64,000 nt of DNA, taken from DATBSK01 sp964532485. GTDB taxonomy: Bacteria; Actinomycetota; Acidimicrobiia; IMCC26256; PALSA-555. Within the stretch, counting starts at the first letter, position 1. The number at the start of each line of letters is the position of its first letter. Positions 16,686-24,167 of the stretch are shown in pieces. The stretch lies in the NCBI GenBank assembly GCA_964532485.1, contig CAZHKE010000011.1, forward strand, positions 18,941 through 82,940. The letters are read 5' to 3'. The position numbers and the translations under genes are program-made. A model generated the notes under the pieces. It worked only from the letters and a program-made list of their open reading frames with translations. It did no database searches and was not told the origin of the DNA.

Positions 16686-17665
16686 GACCCGGCCGGCGTC
16701 GGGAGCTTCTCGACGGCGCGCAGGCGCGCGCTCCGGGCCCGCGGGTTCGCGCTCACCTCCGCGTCACGCGGGCGCATCGCGCGACGCGTGATGCGCCGGA
16801 CCAGGCCCTGGCGCTCGGGCTCCACGGGAAAGCCGGGCAGGTGCTGGTCGCGCGAGCCGGCCCAGGCCGCGAACCGCTCCTTGACCAGCCGGTCCTCGAG
16901 CGAGTGGTACGCGAGCACGAGGATTCGTCCACCGGGAGCGAGCAGATGCACCGACTCGTCGAGCCCCTCGGCCAGGTTCGGCAGCTCGCGGTTGACTTCC
17001 ATGCGGATCGCCTGGAAGGTGCGCCGCGCCGGGTGACCGCCGCGACGACGTGAGCGCGCCGGGATCGCCTGCTTCACCGCGTCGACGAGGTCGGCGGTCG
17101 TGTGCAGGGGGCGGCGCGCCACGATGCGGGCGGCGATCTGGCGCGCGAAGCGCTCCTCGCCGTTCTCGGCGATGACCTCCGCGAGCCGACCCTCCGAGTA
17201 CTCGTTGACGACCTCTTCGGCCGTGAGCTCCTGCGCGGCATCCATGCGCATGTCGAGCGGCGCCTCGCCCCAGTACGAGAAGCCTCGGTCCGGTCGGTCG
17301 AGCTGCGGGCTGCTGGTGCCCAGATCGAACAGGATTGCCATGATCTTCCCCTCGCTCTCGTGACCACTCAGCACCGCAGCGCCGGAGCGGACGATCTCGG
17401 CGACGTCTTCGAAGCCGCCGTGCACGACGTGGGCCCGATCCCCGAAGGGGGCAAGTCGCTCCCGGGCCGCGACCACGGCGTCGGCATCGCGATCGATGCC
17501 GAGCACGGTCACGGTCGGACGGGACTCCAGAAGCAGCCGGGCATGCCCGCCGCCCCCGACCGTCGCGTCGACGACGGTGCCTCCCGGTACCGGTGCGAGG
17601 AGCTCGAGCACCTCCCGGGCCATCACCGGGTCGTGCTCGAAGCTTGGTGGTGCTGGCTGGCCCAT
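16682..17665 (-). CDS. rsmH: 16S rRNA m4C1402 methyltransferase RsmH (MraW)
   Basis: RsmH methylates N4 of C1402 in 16S rRNA using SAM. The 327-residue protein has the start FEHDPVMAREVLELL, the SAM motif VVDATVGGGGHARLLLE, ILFDLGTSSPQLDRPDRGFSY, ARRTFQAIRMEVNREL and LAYHSLEDRLVKERF. ATG 17663-17665 has GAGGGG four bases upstream. A GTG six codons earlier (17681-17683) is also possible but lacks a ribosome site. It follows mraZ after a 220-base spacer that carries a long inverted repeat (17700-17813), and it overlaps ftsL. Confidence 0.96.
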   Translation of the reverse strand: MGQPAPPSFEHDPVMAREVLELLAPVPGGTVVDATVGGGGHARLLLESRPTVTVLGIDRDADAVVAARERLAPFGDRAHVVHGGFEDVAEIVRSGAAVLSGHESEGKIMAILFDLGTSSPQLDRPDRGFSYWGEAPLDMRMDAAQELTAEEVVNEYSEGRLAEVIAENGEERFARQIAARIVARRPLHTTADLVDAVKQAIPARSRRRGGHPARRTFQAIRMEVNRELPNLAEGLDESVHLLAPGGRILVLAYHSLEDRLVKERFAAWAGSRDQHLPGFPVEPERQGLVRRITRRAMRPRDAEVSANPRARSARLRAVEKLPTPAGS

Positions 17666-17699
17666 CGGTCCCCTCGCGGCCACCGGCGCCTCGGCCGGG

Positions 17700-17813
17700 C
17701 CTGCTGCGAGCCCCCCGGACGGACGAGTGCCGTTCGGTTGTCTCTCCGAATCGACTCGGTGGAAGCGGGCGGAGTAGGGGCTTCACCGCGCCGACCGGGG
17801 GGCTCGCAGCAGG
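17700..17813 (-). repeat. 19-bp perfect inverted repeat in the mraZ-rsmH leader
   Basis: Arms 17700-17718 and 17795-17813 are exact reverse complements of 19 bases (core GCGAGCCCCCCGG on the plus strand), separated by 76 bases. In the minus-strand transcript they would form a long GC-rich stem ending about 34 bases before the rsmH start. A small hairpin (TTCGG/CCGAA) lies within the loop. It could be an RNA regulatory element. An mraW RNA motif upstream of this gene is known in actinobacteria, but I cannot say whether this belongs to it. Just inside the left arm is GGACGAG-N5-TTCGG, shared with the repeat at 18600-18709. Confidence 0.8.
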
Positions 17814-17885
17814 TCAGGCTGAGGCTGTCTGGTCGTCAGGCCTTCGTCGCGAGTTGCTCCTCTCTCCTCGTCGTCTCGTTGCGAG

Positions 17886-18320
17886 CTAGATGCCGAACCC
17901 GGGCAAGGACGCCGCGGCCGACAGCACCGACTGGCCGTCGCCCTTGCGCTCGTTCCAGCGCTCGGCAGCCCAGATCTCGATCCGGCTGAAGACGCCGGCG
18001 ACCACGACCTCGCGGTCGAGTCCCGCGTACGCGCGCTGGTCGGCGGCGATGGGCACGCGACCCTGGGTGTCGGGCTTCACGTCGCGGGCGCCGGCGAAGA
18101 AGGCGCGCGCCGCGTCGAGCTGCGCGTCACCCTGCTTCGACAGGTCCCGGATCTCCTCGGCCACCCTCGTCCACTCCTCCGGCGTGTACACGACCAGGCA
18201 GTTGTGCTGCCCGATCCCGATCACCGCTCCGTCGGCGAGGGGGCCACGGAAGTCCATCGGAAGGATCAACCGACCCTTCGCGTCCAGGGAGTGTCGGTAC
18301 TCCCCCAGAAAGTCCCTCAT
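17886..18320 (-). CDS. mraZ: Transcriptional regulator / division protein MraZ
   Basis: MraZ is a ring-forming DNA-binding protein that controls the dcw operon, usually as a repressor of its own promoter. The 144-residue product has two AbrB-like half domains, seen as HSLDAKGRLILPMDFR near residue 11 and KPDTQGRVPIAADQR near residue 82. HNCLVVYTPEEW and a C-terminal FSRIEIWAAERWNE also fit the family. ATG 18318-18320 has GAGGGG four bases upstream. It is the first gene of the dcw cluster, driven by the promoter at 18396-18424. Length is typical. Confidence 0.96.
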   Translation of the reverse strand: MRDFLGEYRHSLDAKGRLILPMDFRGPLADGAVIGIGQHNCLVVYTPEEWTRVAEEIRDLSKQGDAQLDAARAFFAGARDVKPDTQGRVPIAADQRAYAGLDREVVVAGVFSRIEIWAAERWNERKGDGQSVLSAAASLPGFGI

Positions 18321-18376
18321 GTCCCCTCGCTGGGAAGGCTCCCCACCCCTCCCGCGAAGGATGGTGGGTGACTCCC

Positions 18377-18476
18377 CTCATCACCACTTCGCACCACCCT
18401 AAGCCCCCACACACCACCCGTCAACCCCCCTCAGCCCCACGACACCCCCTCGGCCACACGCTCATCACCACTTCGC
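18377..18476. repeat. Two copies of a 16-base direct repeat around the mraZ promoter
   Basis: CTCATCACCACTTCGC occurs exactly at 18377-18392 and 18461-18476, 84 bases apart (eight helical turns). The first copy covers the expected transcription start, the second lies about 75-90 bases upstream of it. This spacing suits a looping regulator. It does not resemble the published TGGG-type MraZ boxes. Confidence 0.8.
18396..18424 (-). promoter_or_regulatory. Main dcw promoter (mraZ), TTGACG-17-TAGGGT
   Basis: On the minus strand a -35 TTGACG (18419-18424) and a -10 TAGGGT (18396-18401) are separated by exactly 17 bases, a near-ideal actinobacterial housekeeping promoter. Transcription should start near 18388, giving a leader of about 70 bases before mraZ. 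Confidence 0.75.
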
Positions 18477-18480
18477 GCCC

Positions 18481-18524
18481 GTGAGCGCCCGCACCGGGGC
18501 GCCGCTCCGCCCCCGGTAGCTCAC
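18481..18524. terminator. Stem-loop, possible terminator of the HNH gene
   Basis: GTGAGC at 18481-18486 pairs with GCTCAC at 18519-18524. Inside, ACCGGGGCG pairs with CGCCCCCGGT with one bulge around loop CCGCTC. No U-tract follows. It lies downstream of the HNH gene and upstream of the mraZ promoter. Confidence 0.4.
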
Positions 18525-18599
18525 GGAAGCTGCGAACCGCGCCGCAGAACCAACCAGCCGCGAGCGGGCGCGACAGAGGCTCACGGATGAGCTGGTCGT

Positions 18600-18709
18600 G
18601 CCCTGCCCCCGGGGTCGGACGAGGGCAAGTTCGGCGAGGGCGGGCGCAGCCGGAGGCGGCGGCGGCCGAGACGATGTTCGAAGCTTCCGGGCGGCCCCGG
18701 GGGCAGGGC
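18600..18709. repeat. 18-bp inverted repeat downstream of the HNH gene
   Basis: Arms 18600-18617 and 18692-18709 are reverse complements with one mismatch (17 of 18, core CCCTGCCCCCGGGG), separated by 74 bases. GGACGAG-N6-TTCGG begins two bases inside the 14-base perfect core and GCTTC lies near the right arm. The mraZ-rsmH inverted repeat has the same arrangement, so the two may belong to one element family. Confidence 0.75.
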
Positions 18710-18736
18710 TACATCGGGTGGGCGCGAGCGGTGCGG

Positions 18737-19246
18737 CTAGGCGGGGACGGCTTCGAGGCCGGGGAGGTACTGGCTCCAGGCGGGGTCGACGCTGCCGGCG
18801 GTGGCGACGAGCCAGAGGTCGGCGTGGGGCGTCGCGGGGGCTCGACGCAGGCGGAGACCGGCTTCGGGGGGGCTGCGGTCCTCCTTGCGGGCGTTGCAGG
18901 CGCGGCACGACGCGACGACGTTCTCCCAGGAGTGCGCGCCGCCACGCGAGCGGGGCACGACGTGGTCGAGGTTCTCGGCGCTGCGTCCGCAGTACTGGCA
19001 ACGGTGATGGTCACGCGCGAAGACGGCGCGCCGCGACAGCGGGACGCGGGTCCGGTACGGGACTCGCACGAAGTGCACCAGGCGCACGACCGACGGGACC
19101 GGCACGGCTTGGCGCTCGGAGCGGAACGCCGCGCCGTTGTGCTCGACGATCTCGGCCTTCTCCTTGAGCACGAGCACCACGGCCCGGCGGGCAGGCACGA
19201 CGCAGAGCGGCTCGAAGGTGGCGTTGAGCAGCAGCGCTCTCCCCAA
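18737..19246 (-). CDS. HNH endonuclease family protein
   Basis: A 169-residue stand-alone HNH nuclease of the kind common in actinobacterial chromosomes, with unknown biological role. The zinc and catalytic motifs are clear near residues 80-115: CQYCG, then NLDHVVPRSRGG with the DH pair, ENVVASCRACNARK. The N-terminus (LLLNATFEPLCVVPARRAV) is typical of this subfamily. TTG 19244-19246 is chosen because GGAGG sits six bases upstream. A TAGACT box at 19300-19305 may be its promoter. Nothing around it suggests a mobile intron or phage. Confidence 0.9.
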   Translation of the reverse strand: MGRALLLNATFEPLCVVPARRAVVLVLKEKAEIVEHNGAAFRSERQAVPVPSVVRLVHFVRVPYRTRVPLSRRAVFARDHHRCQYCGRSAENLDHVVPRSRGGAHSWENVVASCRACNARKEDRSPPEAGLRLRRAPATPHADLWLVATAGSVDPAWSQYLPGLEAVPA

Positions 19247-19299
19247 GCCTCGCCTCCAGTCTCGGCCGTGTGCGTCGCGGGCCTCGAGATTCGGGAGCG

Positions 19300-19305
19300 A
19301 GTCTA
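19300..19305 (-). promoter_or_regulatory. Possible -10 box for the HNH gene
   Basis: Minus-strand TAGACT fits TANNNT about 55 bases before the TTG start, leaving a short leader with a GGAGG ribosome site. No clear -35 hexamer is present. Confidence 0.4.
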
Positions 19306-19355
19306 CCGATGGACGCCCGAAGGCCGGGCGACAACCGCGTCGGCCCCGTCGATCC

Positions 19356-19625
19356 TCAGCGCCGCGCGAGCCGGTCCTGATCGCGGCACCACGCCAGGTA
19401 CGAGACGACGTCGGACGTGACCGGCGACGCGGTCGCGCCGTACTGGGTCTCCATGCGGAAGCGCAGGTACTGCCGGTCGGGCACGGGCACGAACGGCGGG
19501 CGGCGCCACCACGCCGCTCGTGCGGTGCGCGAGGCCGTGCGCGCCGCGATGGCCCAGAGACCTGGTCGACACGCGATCGCCACGAAGCACGCGAGCCATC
19601 CGCGGTGCCGTACGGAGCCGGGCAT
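19356..19625 (-). CDS. Small conserved actinobacterial protein of unknown function
   Basis: An 89-residue basic protein. The central WWRRPPFVPVPDRQYLRFR followed by METQYG and the Trp/Cys ending SYLAWCRD match, from memory, a conserved but unnamed actinobacterial family. I cannot assign a role. The N-terminal 25 residues are moderately hydrophobic (WLACFVAIACRPGLWAIAA) and might contact a membrane. ATG 19623-19625 is chosen because TACCGT at 19633-19638 ends seven bases upstream, a leaderless arrangement. It is divergent from moxR and upstream of the HNH gene. Confidence 0.7.
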   Translation of the reverse strand: MPGSVRHRGWLACFVAIACRPGLWAIAARTASRTARAAWWRRPPFVPVPDRQYLRFRMETQYGATASPVTSDVVSYLAWCRDQDRLARR

Positions 19626-19632
19626 CGGCGTC

Positions 19633-19638
19633 ACGGTA
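19633..19638 (-). promoter_or_regulatory. -10 box for a leaderless transcript (small conserved gene)
   Basis: Minus-strand TACCGT, seven bases before ATG 19623-19625. It faces away from the moxR box at 19656-19661. Confidence 0.55.
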
Positions 19639-19655
19639 CTGCGCGAGGCCGCTGC

Positions 19656-19661
19656 TACCGT
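19656..19661 (+). promoter_or_regulatory. -10 box for a leaderless moxR transcript
   Basis: TACCGT ends eight bases before GTG 19670-19672. There is no Shine-Dalgarno in the gap, consistent with a leaderless mRNA. Confidence 0.55.
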
Positions 19662-19669
19662 CCCCCGTC

Positions 19670-20641
19670 GTGGCACAAGCCGTGCCGGCCCGCCGGATCG
19701 ACGTCGCCGCGCTCTTCGACGCCCTGCTGCGCAACGTGGAGCGCGTCATCCAGGGCAAGCGCGACCAGATCAGCCTCGCGCTGGTGTGCCTGCTCGCCGA
19801 GGGCCATCTCCTCGTGGAGGACGTCCCCGGCGTCGGCAAGACCACGCTCGCCAAGGCCGTCGCCCGGTCGATCGCGGCCACGGCGCACCGGATCCAGTTC
19901 ACGCCCGACCTGCTGCCATCCGACGTGCTCGGCGTCTCGGTGTGGAACCGCGCGTCCAACGAGTTCGAGTTCCGCGCTGGTGGCGTCTTCGCGCACGTCC
20001 TGCTCGCCGACGAGATCAACCGCGCGTCGCCGAAGACGCAGTCGGCGCTGCTCGAGGCGATGGAGGAGCGCCAGGTCACGGTCGACGCCCGGACGTACGC
20101 GCTCCCGCGCCCGTTCCTGGTCATCGCGACACAGAACCCGATCGAGCTCGAGGGCACGTACCCGCTCCCCGAGGCGCAGCTCGACCGCTTCCTCATGCGA
20201 CTCCCCATGGGCTACCCGAGCCGCGAGGCGGAGCTCGCGATCCTCGAGACGCACGGGACGGGATACGTGCACGTCGACTCGCTCGAGCCGGTGGCCTCCG
20301 CCGCTGACATCGCGAACGCAGCCGACGCGGTGCAGAGCATCCACGTGGCCCCGGCGATCCAGCGCTACATCGTCGACGTCGTCGACGCGACCCGCGGTCA
20401 CCCGGATCTGACCTTGGGTGCGAGCCCGCGGGGCGCGCTCGCGCTCCAGCGGGCCTCCCGCGCCCTCGGCGCGGCACAGGGGCGCGACTATGTGATCCCA
20501 GATGACGTCAAGCTCCTTGCCCCGACGGTCCTCGAGCACCGCGTGATCGTGACGCCCGAGGCAGGTCTGCGCGGCGTCACCGGCGTCGACGCGATCGACA
20601 CCGTGCTGGGCCAGGTGCCCGTCCCCGGCGCTTCGGGGTGA
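19670..20641 (+). CDS. MoxR-family AAA+ ATPase
   Basis: A 323-residue MoxR-type AAA+ ATPase, a chaperone-like protein thought to activate or mature partner complexes such as those with DUF58/VWA proteins. Walker A is EDVPGVGKTTLAKAVA near residue 50. Walker B and the following helix are LLADEINRASPKTQSALLEA, and sensor-1 is ATQNPIELEGTYPLPEAQLD. The conserved SPRGALAL lies near residue 265. GTG 19670 is chosen over longer frames because of the leaderless -10 box. It is the first gene of a three-gene operon with DUF58 and transglutaminase proteins, the standard association. Confidence 0.94.
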   Translation: MAQAVPARRIDVAALFDALLRNVERVIQGKRDQISLALVCLLAEGHLLVEDVPGVGKTTLAKAVARSIAATAHRIQFTPDLLPSDVLGVSVWNRASNEFEFRAGGVFAHVLLADEINRASPKTQSALLEAMEERQVTVDARTYALPRPFLVIATQNPIELEGTYPLPEAQLDRFLMRLPMGYPSREAELAILETHGTGYVHVDSLEPVASAADIANAADAVQSIHVAPAIQRYIVDVVDATRGHPDLTLGASPRGALALQRASRALGAAQGRDYVIPDDVKLLAPTVLEHRVIVTPEAGLRGVTGVDAIDTVLGQVPVPGASG

Positions 20642-21834
20642 GCGCGGGCCCGACCCCGCTCGGCCGTCCCACTCCCACGCGGCGGGGCTGGGCGCTCGCC
20701 GGTGGGGCCGGTGGAGTGACGGTCGGGGCGATCATCCTGCAGAACGGCGCCCTCGCGGGCCTCGGCGTCACCGGCCTGCTGCTGCTCGCGTTCGCTCACC
20801 TCACCGTCATGCGCGCGCGACCGGCGCTCACCGTGCGGCGCACCGCGCACCCGCCGCGCGTCCACGTCGGTGCCGAGTGCAGCGTGGCGATCGAAGGCCG
20901 CACGCTCGCCCGCACCCCCCTGCTCATGCTCACCGAGCTCGTCGACGACGGTGTCCGCGTCGCCCGGTTCGCACTGCCCGCGGGTCCCGCCGACACGCCG
21001 GTGCGCGCCACGTACCGCGTCCCCACGACACGGCGTGGCCGACACGAGCTGGGGCCGCTCCTGGCGTTCGTCATCGACCCGTTCGGGCTCGCCCGGCGGG
21101 CATGGGAGGTGGCGACCCCCAACGACCTGATCGTGCGACCGCGCCTGCACACCGTGCTGTCGCCCCGCCGGGGTCCAGGTGGTGAACCCGACGTCCACGC
21201 CCAGGGCAAGCGCCTGCCGACGCACCAGACCGCGGCGGAGTTCCTCGCCCTGCGCGAGTACGAGCCCGGCGACGATCCCCGGCAGGTCAGCTGGCGCGCG
21301 ACGGCTCGTCGCGGCGAGCTCATGGTTCGTCAGGACGAGGCGGCCGCCCCGGGCCGAGTCGTCGTCGTCCTCGACGTGCGCCCGGAGGTCCACGACGCGA
21401 TGTCGTTCGAGGTGGCCGTCGAGGCGATCGCCTCCATCGCGGTCCAGGCCGCCAGGGACCAGATCCCGCTCGAGGCCGTGACGACCACCGGCGCGGTGCT
21501 GGGGCGCCCGACGCCCGGTGCTCTCGAGCTCGTGCTCGACCACCTCGCCGTGATCGAGCCCGAACGCCCCGATCACCTGGCTGCCCTGTGCGCGCAGCTC
21601 GCGACGCGACTCGGCGTCGGCGGGGTCGTCGTCGTCACCGGTGCGATCGACGCTGCGTCGACGCGCGCCGTCGCCCCGCTGTACGGCCGATGCGTCGTCT
21701 CCGTCGTCACGACGAAGCAGCCGAACGTCGCGCCGTCGATCCCCGGGCTCGTCGACGCGTGGTCGCAGCCGTTCGCGCCGTCGTGGAACCGTGCGGTCGC
21801 ACTCGGCCGCCGCCGGATGCGGCGGAGCGCCTGA
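20638..21834 (+). CDS. DUF58 domain-containing protein
   Basis: A 398-residue protein with two N-terminal membrane helices (about residues 18-58) and a C-terminal DUF58/VWA-like domain. The family signature YEPGDDPRQVSWRATARR lies near residue 210, followed by VVVVLDVRPEVHDAMSFE, which resembles a metal-site region. GTG 20638 overlaps the moxR stop (GTGA). Together with MoxR it probably acts at the membrane. The exact biochemical role of DUF58 proteins is not known. Confidence 0.92.
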   Translation: MSAGPTPLGRPTPTRRGWALAGGAGGVTVGAIILQNGALAGLGVTGLLLLAFAHLTVMRARPALTVRRTAHPPRVHVGAECSVAIEGRTLARTPLLMLTELVDDGVRVARFALPAGPADTPVRATYRVPTTRRGRHELGPLLAFVIDPFGLARRAWEVATPNDLIVRPRLHTVLSPRRGPGGEPDVHAQGKRLPTHQTAAEFLALREYEPGDDPRQVSWRATARRGELMVRQDEAAAPGRVVVVLDVRPEVHDAMSFEVAVEAIASIAVQAARDQIPLEAVTTTGAVLGRPTPGALELVLDHLAVIEPERPDHLAALCAQLATRLGVGGVVVVTGAIDAASTRAVAPLYGRCVVSVVTTKQPNVAPSIPGLVDAWSQPFAPSWNRAVALGRRRMRRSA

Positions 21835-21844
21835 GGCGAGACCG

Positions 21845-24145
21845 ATGGACTCCCGTGACCTCGCCGTCTCCGTCGCGCTCGCCGCGCTCAGCACCACGAT
21901 CGCCGCCGCGTTCGGGCTGGTGCTGCAGGGTGACCGCTGGATCCTGCCGCTCATGGCCACGGCGCTGCTGCCGCACGTGGTGAGCGTGCTCGCACGCGCC
22001 CTGCGGCACGGCTCGCCGGTCATCGAGATCGGCGTCTCGCTCGTCCTCCTGCTCGTCGGCGTCACACTGCTCACCGGCCCGTCACCGGGCTCGGTGGTCG
22101 ACGCGGTGCGGTCCGGGTTCGACGTGCTGAGCCGGACGCCGCCGATCCCCGCGACCGACGGGGTGATCGTCATCGCCGCCGGCGTCGTCTGGGGCGCGGC
22201 GACGATCGCCGATCAGGTCGTGTTCCACCACGAAGGCTCGGTCGGGGCGATCGCGCCCGGCGTCGTCGTGATGATCGGCTTCGCGTCGACGGACACGAGC
22301 TCGGACCTCTGGATCCCGATCTGCGCGTTCGGCGTCGCTGCGATCGTGTTCCTCATCCTCGAGCACCGTCGGCTGCTCGAGCGCCAGCGAACCTGGATCG
22401 GCGCACGTCCGACCACCCGCGACGCCGTGTGGCTCGCGGGCGGGGGACTCCTCGTCGGCCTCGTCGCAGTGGGTCTCAGCGTCGGCGGTGCCGTGGCCGT
22501 CATCGACTCCGATCGACCGCTCGTCGACTTCGGCGAGCTGCTCGCGCGAGGCGATGCGCCGACGAGCTACAACACGAACGTCGCACCACTGCTCAACGTC
22601 GGTGACGAGCTGCGCCAACCCGAGATCGCGACGCTGTTCACGGTTCGTGCCGACGCACCGGCCTACTGGCGCATCGTCGCGCTCGACCAGTACTCCTCGC
22701 GCGACGGTGGCCAATGGACCCTGGAGGCGAGCCAGGACGAGGTCGACGACGCGCTCGACGACGCGGTCCCCGACGACGCGCTCTTCCAGCGCTACGAGAT
22801 CACACCGGCGCTGTCGGAGCGCTGGATCCCCGCGGCCTACCGGGCTGTTGACGTCTCGGGCGCGAGCCTCGGGCTCGTGGTCCCGTCGTCCTCGACCCTG
22901 GTGACCGACGACCCCACGATCGCGGGCGCGCGCTACACGGTCCGCTCCGCGCTGCCCCCGAACGCGTCGGCGATCAACCGGGCTGCGGCCACGGCGGCTG
23001 TCCCCGATGACGTACGACAGTTCACCGAGCTCCCCGACGACGTGCCGCCCGTCATCGCCGAAACCGCGCAAGCCGTCGCCGGGAACCTCCCCGATCCGGT
23101 CGCGAAGGCCGAGGCGCTGCGCGACTTCTTCCGCGATCCGTCGTTCGTCTACGACCCCGACGTCGTGCTCGGCGACGACGCGGCCGCGATCGACACGTTC
23201 ATGCGGGACCGCCGCGGATTCTGCGTGCAGTTCGCGACGGCGTACGCCCTCATGGCGCGTTCGCTCGACATCCCGGCCCGCATCGGTGTGGGCTTCGTCC
23301 CGGGCACGCTCGACCAGGCATCGGATGCGTACGTCGTGACGAACCAGGACGCTCACGCCTGGCCCGAGCTGTACTTCACCGGCGCCGGCTGGGCGACGCC
23401 ATTCGACCCCACGCCGCCCGGCAACGGCACGCTCCCCGGCGGCAGCGCGCTGCCGGGTGAGCTGCAGCCCGAGACCACGACCGAGACCACCCCCGGGACG
23501 GCAGCCCCTCCGCCCACCGTCCCTCAGGCGTCACCGACCCCGACCGCCGGGCCCGGCGACAGCACGCCCGCCACCGCGCCGTCGGACGGCGGCGGCGTGC
23601 AGATCCGGCCCGACCGGTCGACGCAGGACCCCGAGCCGCTGCTGCCGGCGTTCGTCCTCATCGCGCTGGTCCTGCTGCTGCTGCTCTCGCCGTTCGTCGT
23701 CGTGCTGGCGATGAAACGGCGTCGGCGGCGGCAGCGGCGCAACGATCCCGATCCGGTGGCTGCGATCGCCGGCGCTTGGCAAGAGGCGCTCGACACCCTC
23801 GCCGACCACCGTCTCACGTCGTCGGAGTCCGACACCCCGTTTGAGACGGCGACGCGCGTCGCCCAGGGGACGAGCGACGCAACGCTGCCAGCGATGTCGT
23901 CCCTCGCGACGAGCTACACGGAAGCTCGCTACGCCGACCGCGCGCCGAGCCCGGCGCGCGTCGAGGGGGCGTGGCACGACGTCGATGGGCTGCGGGACGC
24001 GCTCGACAGCTCGCTCGGTCCGTTCGCGAAGGCGCGCACACGCCTGTCGCTGCGGAGCCTGCGTCGAGACCGATCACGCGGACGCGACGACGATCGTGAC
24101 CGCGATCGCGAGCAGCCGACCGAACGCATCCCGGAGCGGGTGTAG
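21845..24145 (+). CDS. DUF3488/transglutaminase-like membrane protein (TgpA family)
   Basis: A 766-residue protein with six or more N-terminal membrane helices (to about residue 225), an extracytoplasmic region with a transglutaminase-like domain, and a C-terminal helix (VLIALVLLLLLSPFVVVLAM) with a basic tail. The catalytic triad is visible as Cys in RRGFCVQFATAYALMAR, His in QDAHAWPELYF and Asp in PFDPTPPG. A Thr/Pro-rich linker follows. ATG 21845 has GAGGCGAG upstream. With MoxR and DUF58 it forms the classic operon linked to envelope processes. The substrate is unknown. Confidence 0.93.
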   Translation: MDSRDLAVSVALAALSTTIAAAFGLVLQGDRWILPLMATALLPHVVSVLARALRHGSPVIEIGVSLVLLLVGVTLLTGPSPGSVVDAVRSGFDVLSRTPPIPATDGVIVIAAGVVWGAATIADQVVFHHEGSVGAIAPGVVVMIGFASTDTSSDLWIPICAFGVAAIVFLILEHRRLLERQRTWIGARPTTRDAVWLAGGGLLVGLVAVGLSVGGAVAVIDSDRPLVDFGELLARGDAPTSYNTNVAPLLNVGDELRQPEIATLFTVRADAPAYWRIVALDQYSSRDGGQWTLEASQDEVDDALDDAVPDDALFQRYEITPALSERWIPAAYRAVDVSGASLGLVVPSSSTLVTDDPTIAGARYTVRSALPPNASAINRAAATAAVPDDVRQFTELPDDVPPVIAETAQAVAGNLPDPVAKAEALRDFFRDPSFVYDPDVVLGDDAAAIDTFMRDRRGFCVQFATAYALMARSLDIPARIGVGFVPGTLDQASDAYVVTNQDAHAWPELYFTGAGWATPFDPTPPGNGTLPGGSALPGELQPETTTETTPGTAAPPPTVPQASPTPTAGPGDSTPATAPSDGGGVQIRPDRSTQDPEPLLPAFVLIALVLLLLLSPFVVVLAMKRRRRRQRRNDPDPVAAIAGAWQEALDTLADHRLTSSESDTPFETATRVAQGTSDATLPAMSSLATSYTEARYADRAPSPARVEGAWHDVDGLRDALDSSLGPFAKARTRLSLRSLRRDRSRGRDDDRDRDREQPTERIPERV

Positions 24146-24167
24146 GCCGGATCAGCCTGACCCGGCC
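24145..24167. terminator. Hairpin between convergent genes
   Basis: GGCCGGATCA (24145-24154) pairs with TGACCCGGCC (24158-24167) with one mismatch around a three-base loop. It spans the 3' ends of the transglutaminase gene and the MerR-like gene, so it could serve both strands. No U-tract is present. Confidence 0.5.

Larger units (their letters stand above)
18321..18736. other. 416-base gene-free region between the HNH gene and mraZ
   Basis: No credible coding frame is seen. From mraZ outward it holds a G-rich leader with scattered TGGGG motifs, the mraZ promoter, two copies of a 16-base repeat, a hairpin at 18481-18524 and a long inverted repeat at 18600-18709. Together these suggest a control region for the dcw operon plus the transcription end of the HNH gene. 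Confidence 0.7.

Noticed and set aside
18341..18439. TGGGG words before mraZ (18341-18345, 18405-18409, 18435-18439 on the minus strand) as MraZ boxes
   Set aside because: They are not spaced at the regular ten-base period of known MraZ sites and are expected in such G-rich DNA.
18465..19001. A 178-codon minus-strand frame partly overlapping the HNH gene
   Set aside because: Composition is Arg/Pro-rich and it overlaps the HNH gene in another frame; it has no ribosome site or known motif.
18321..19246. HNH gene plus inverted repeat as a mobile element
   Set aside because: No transposase, recombinase, target duplication or intron signature is seen, and the HNH protein is a common chromosomal type.
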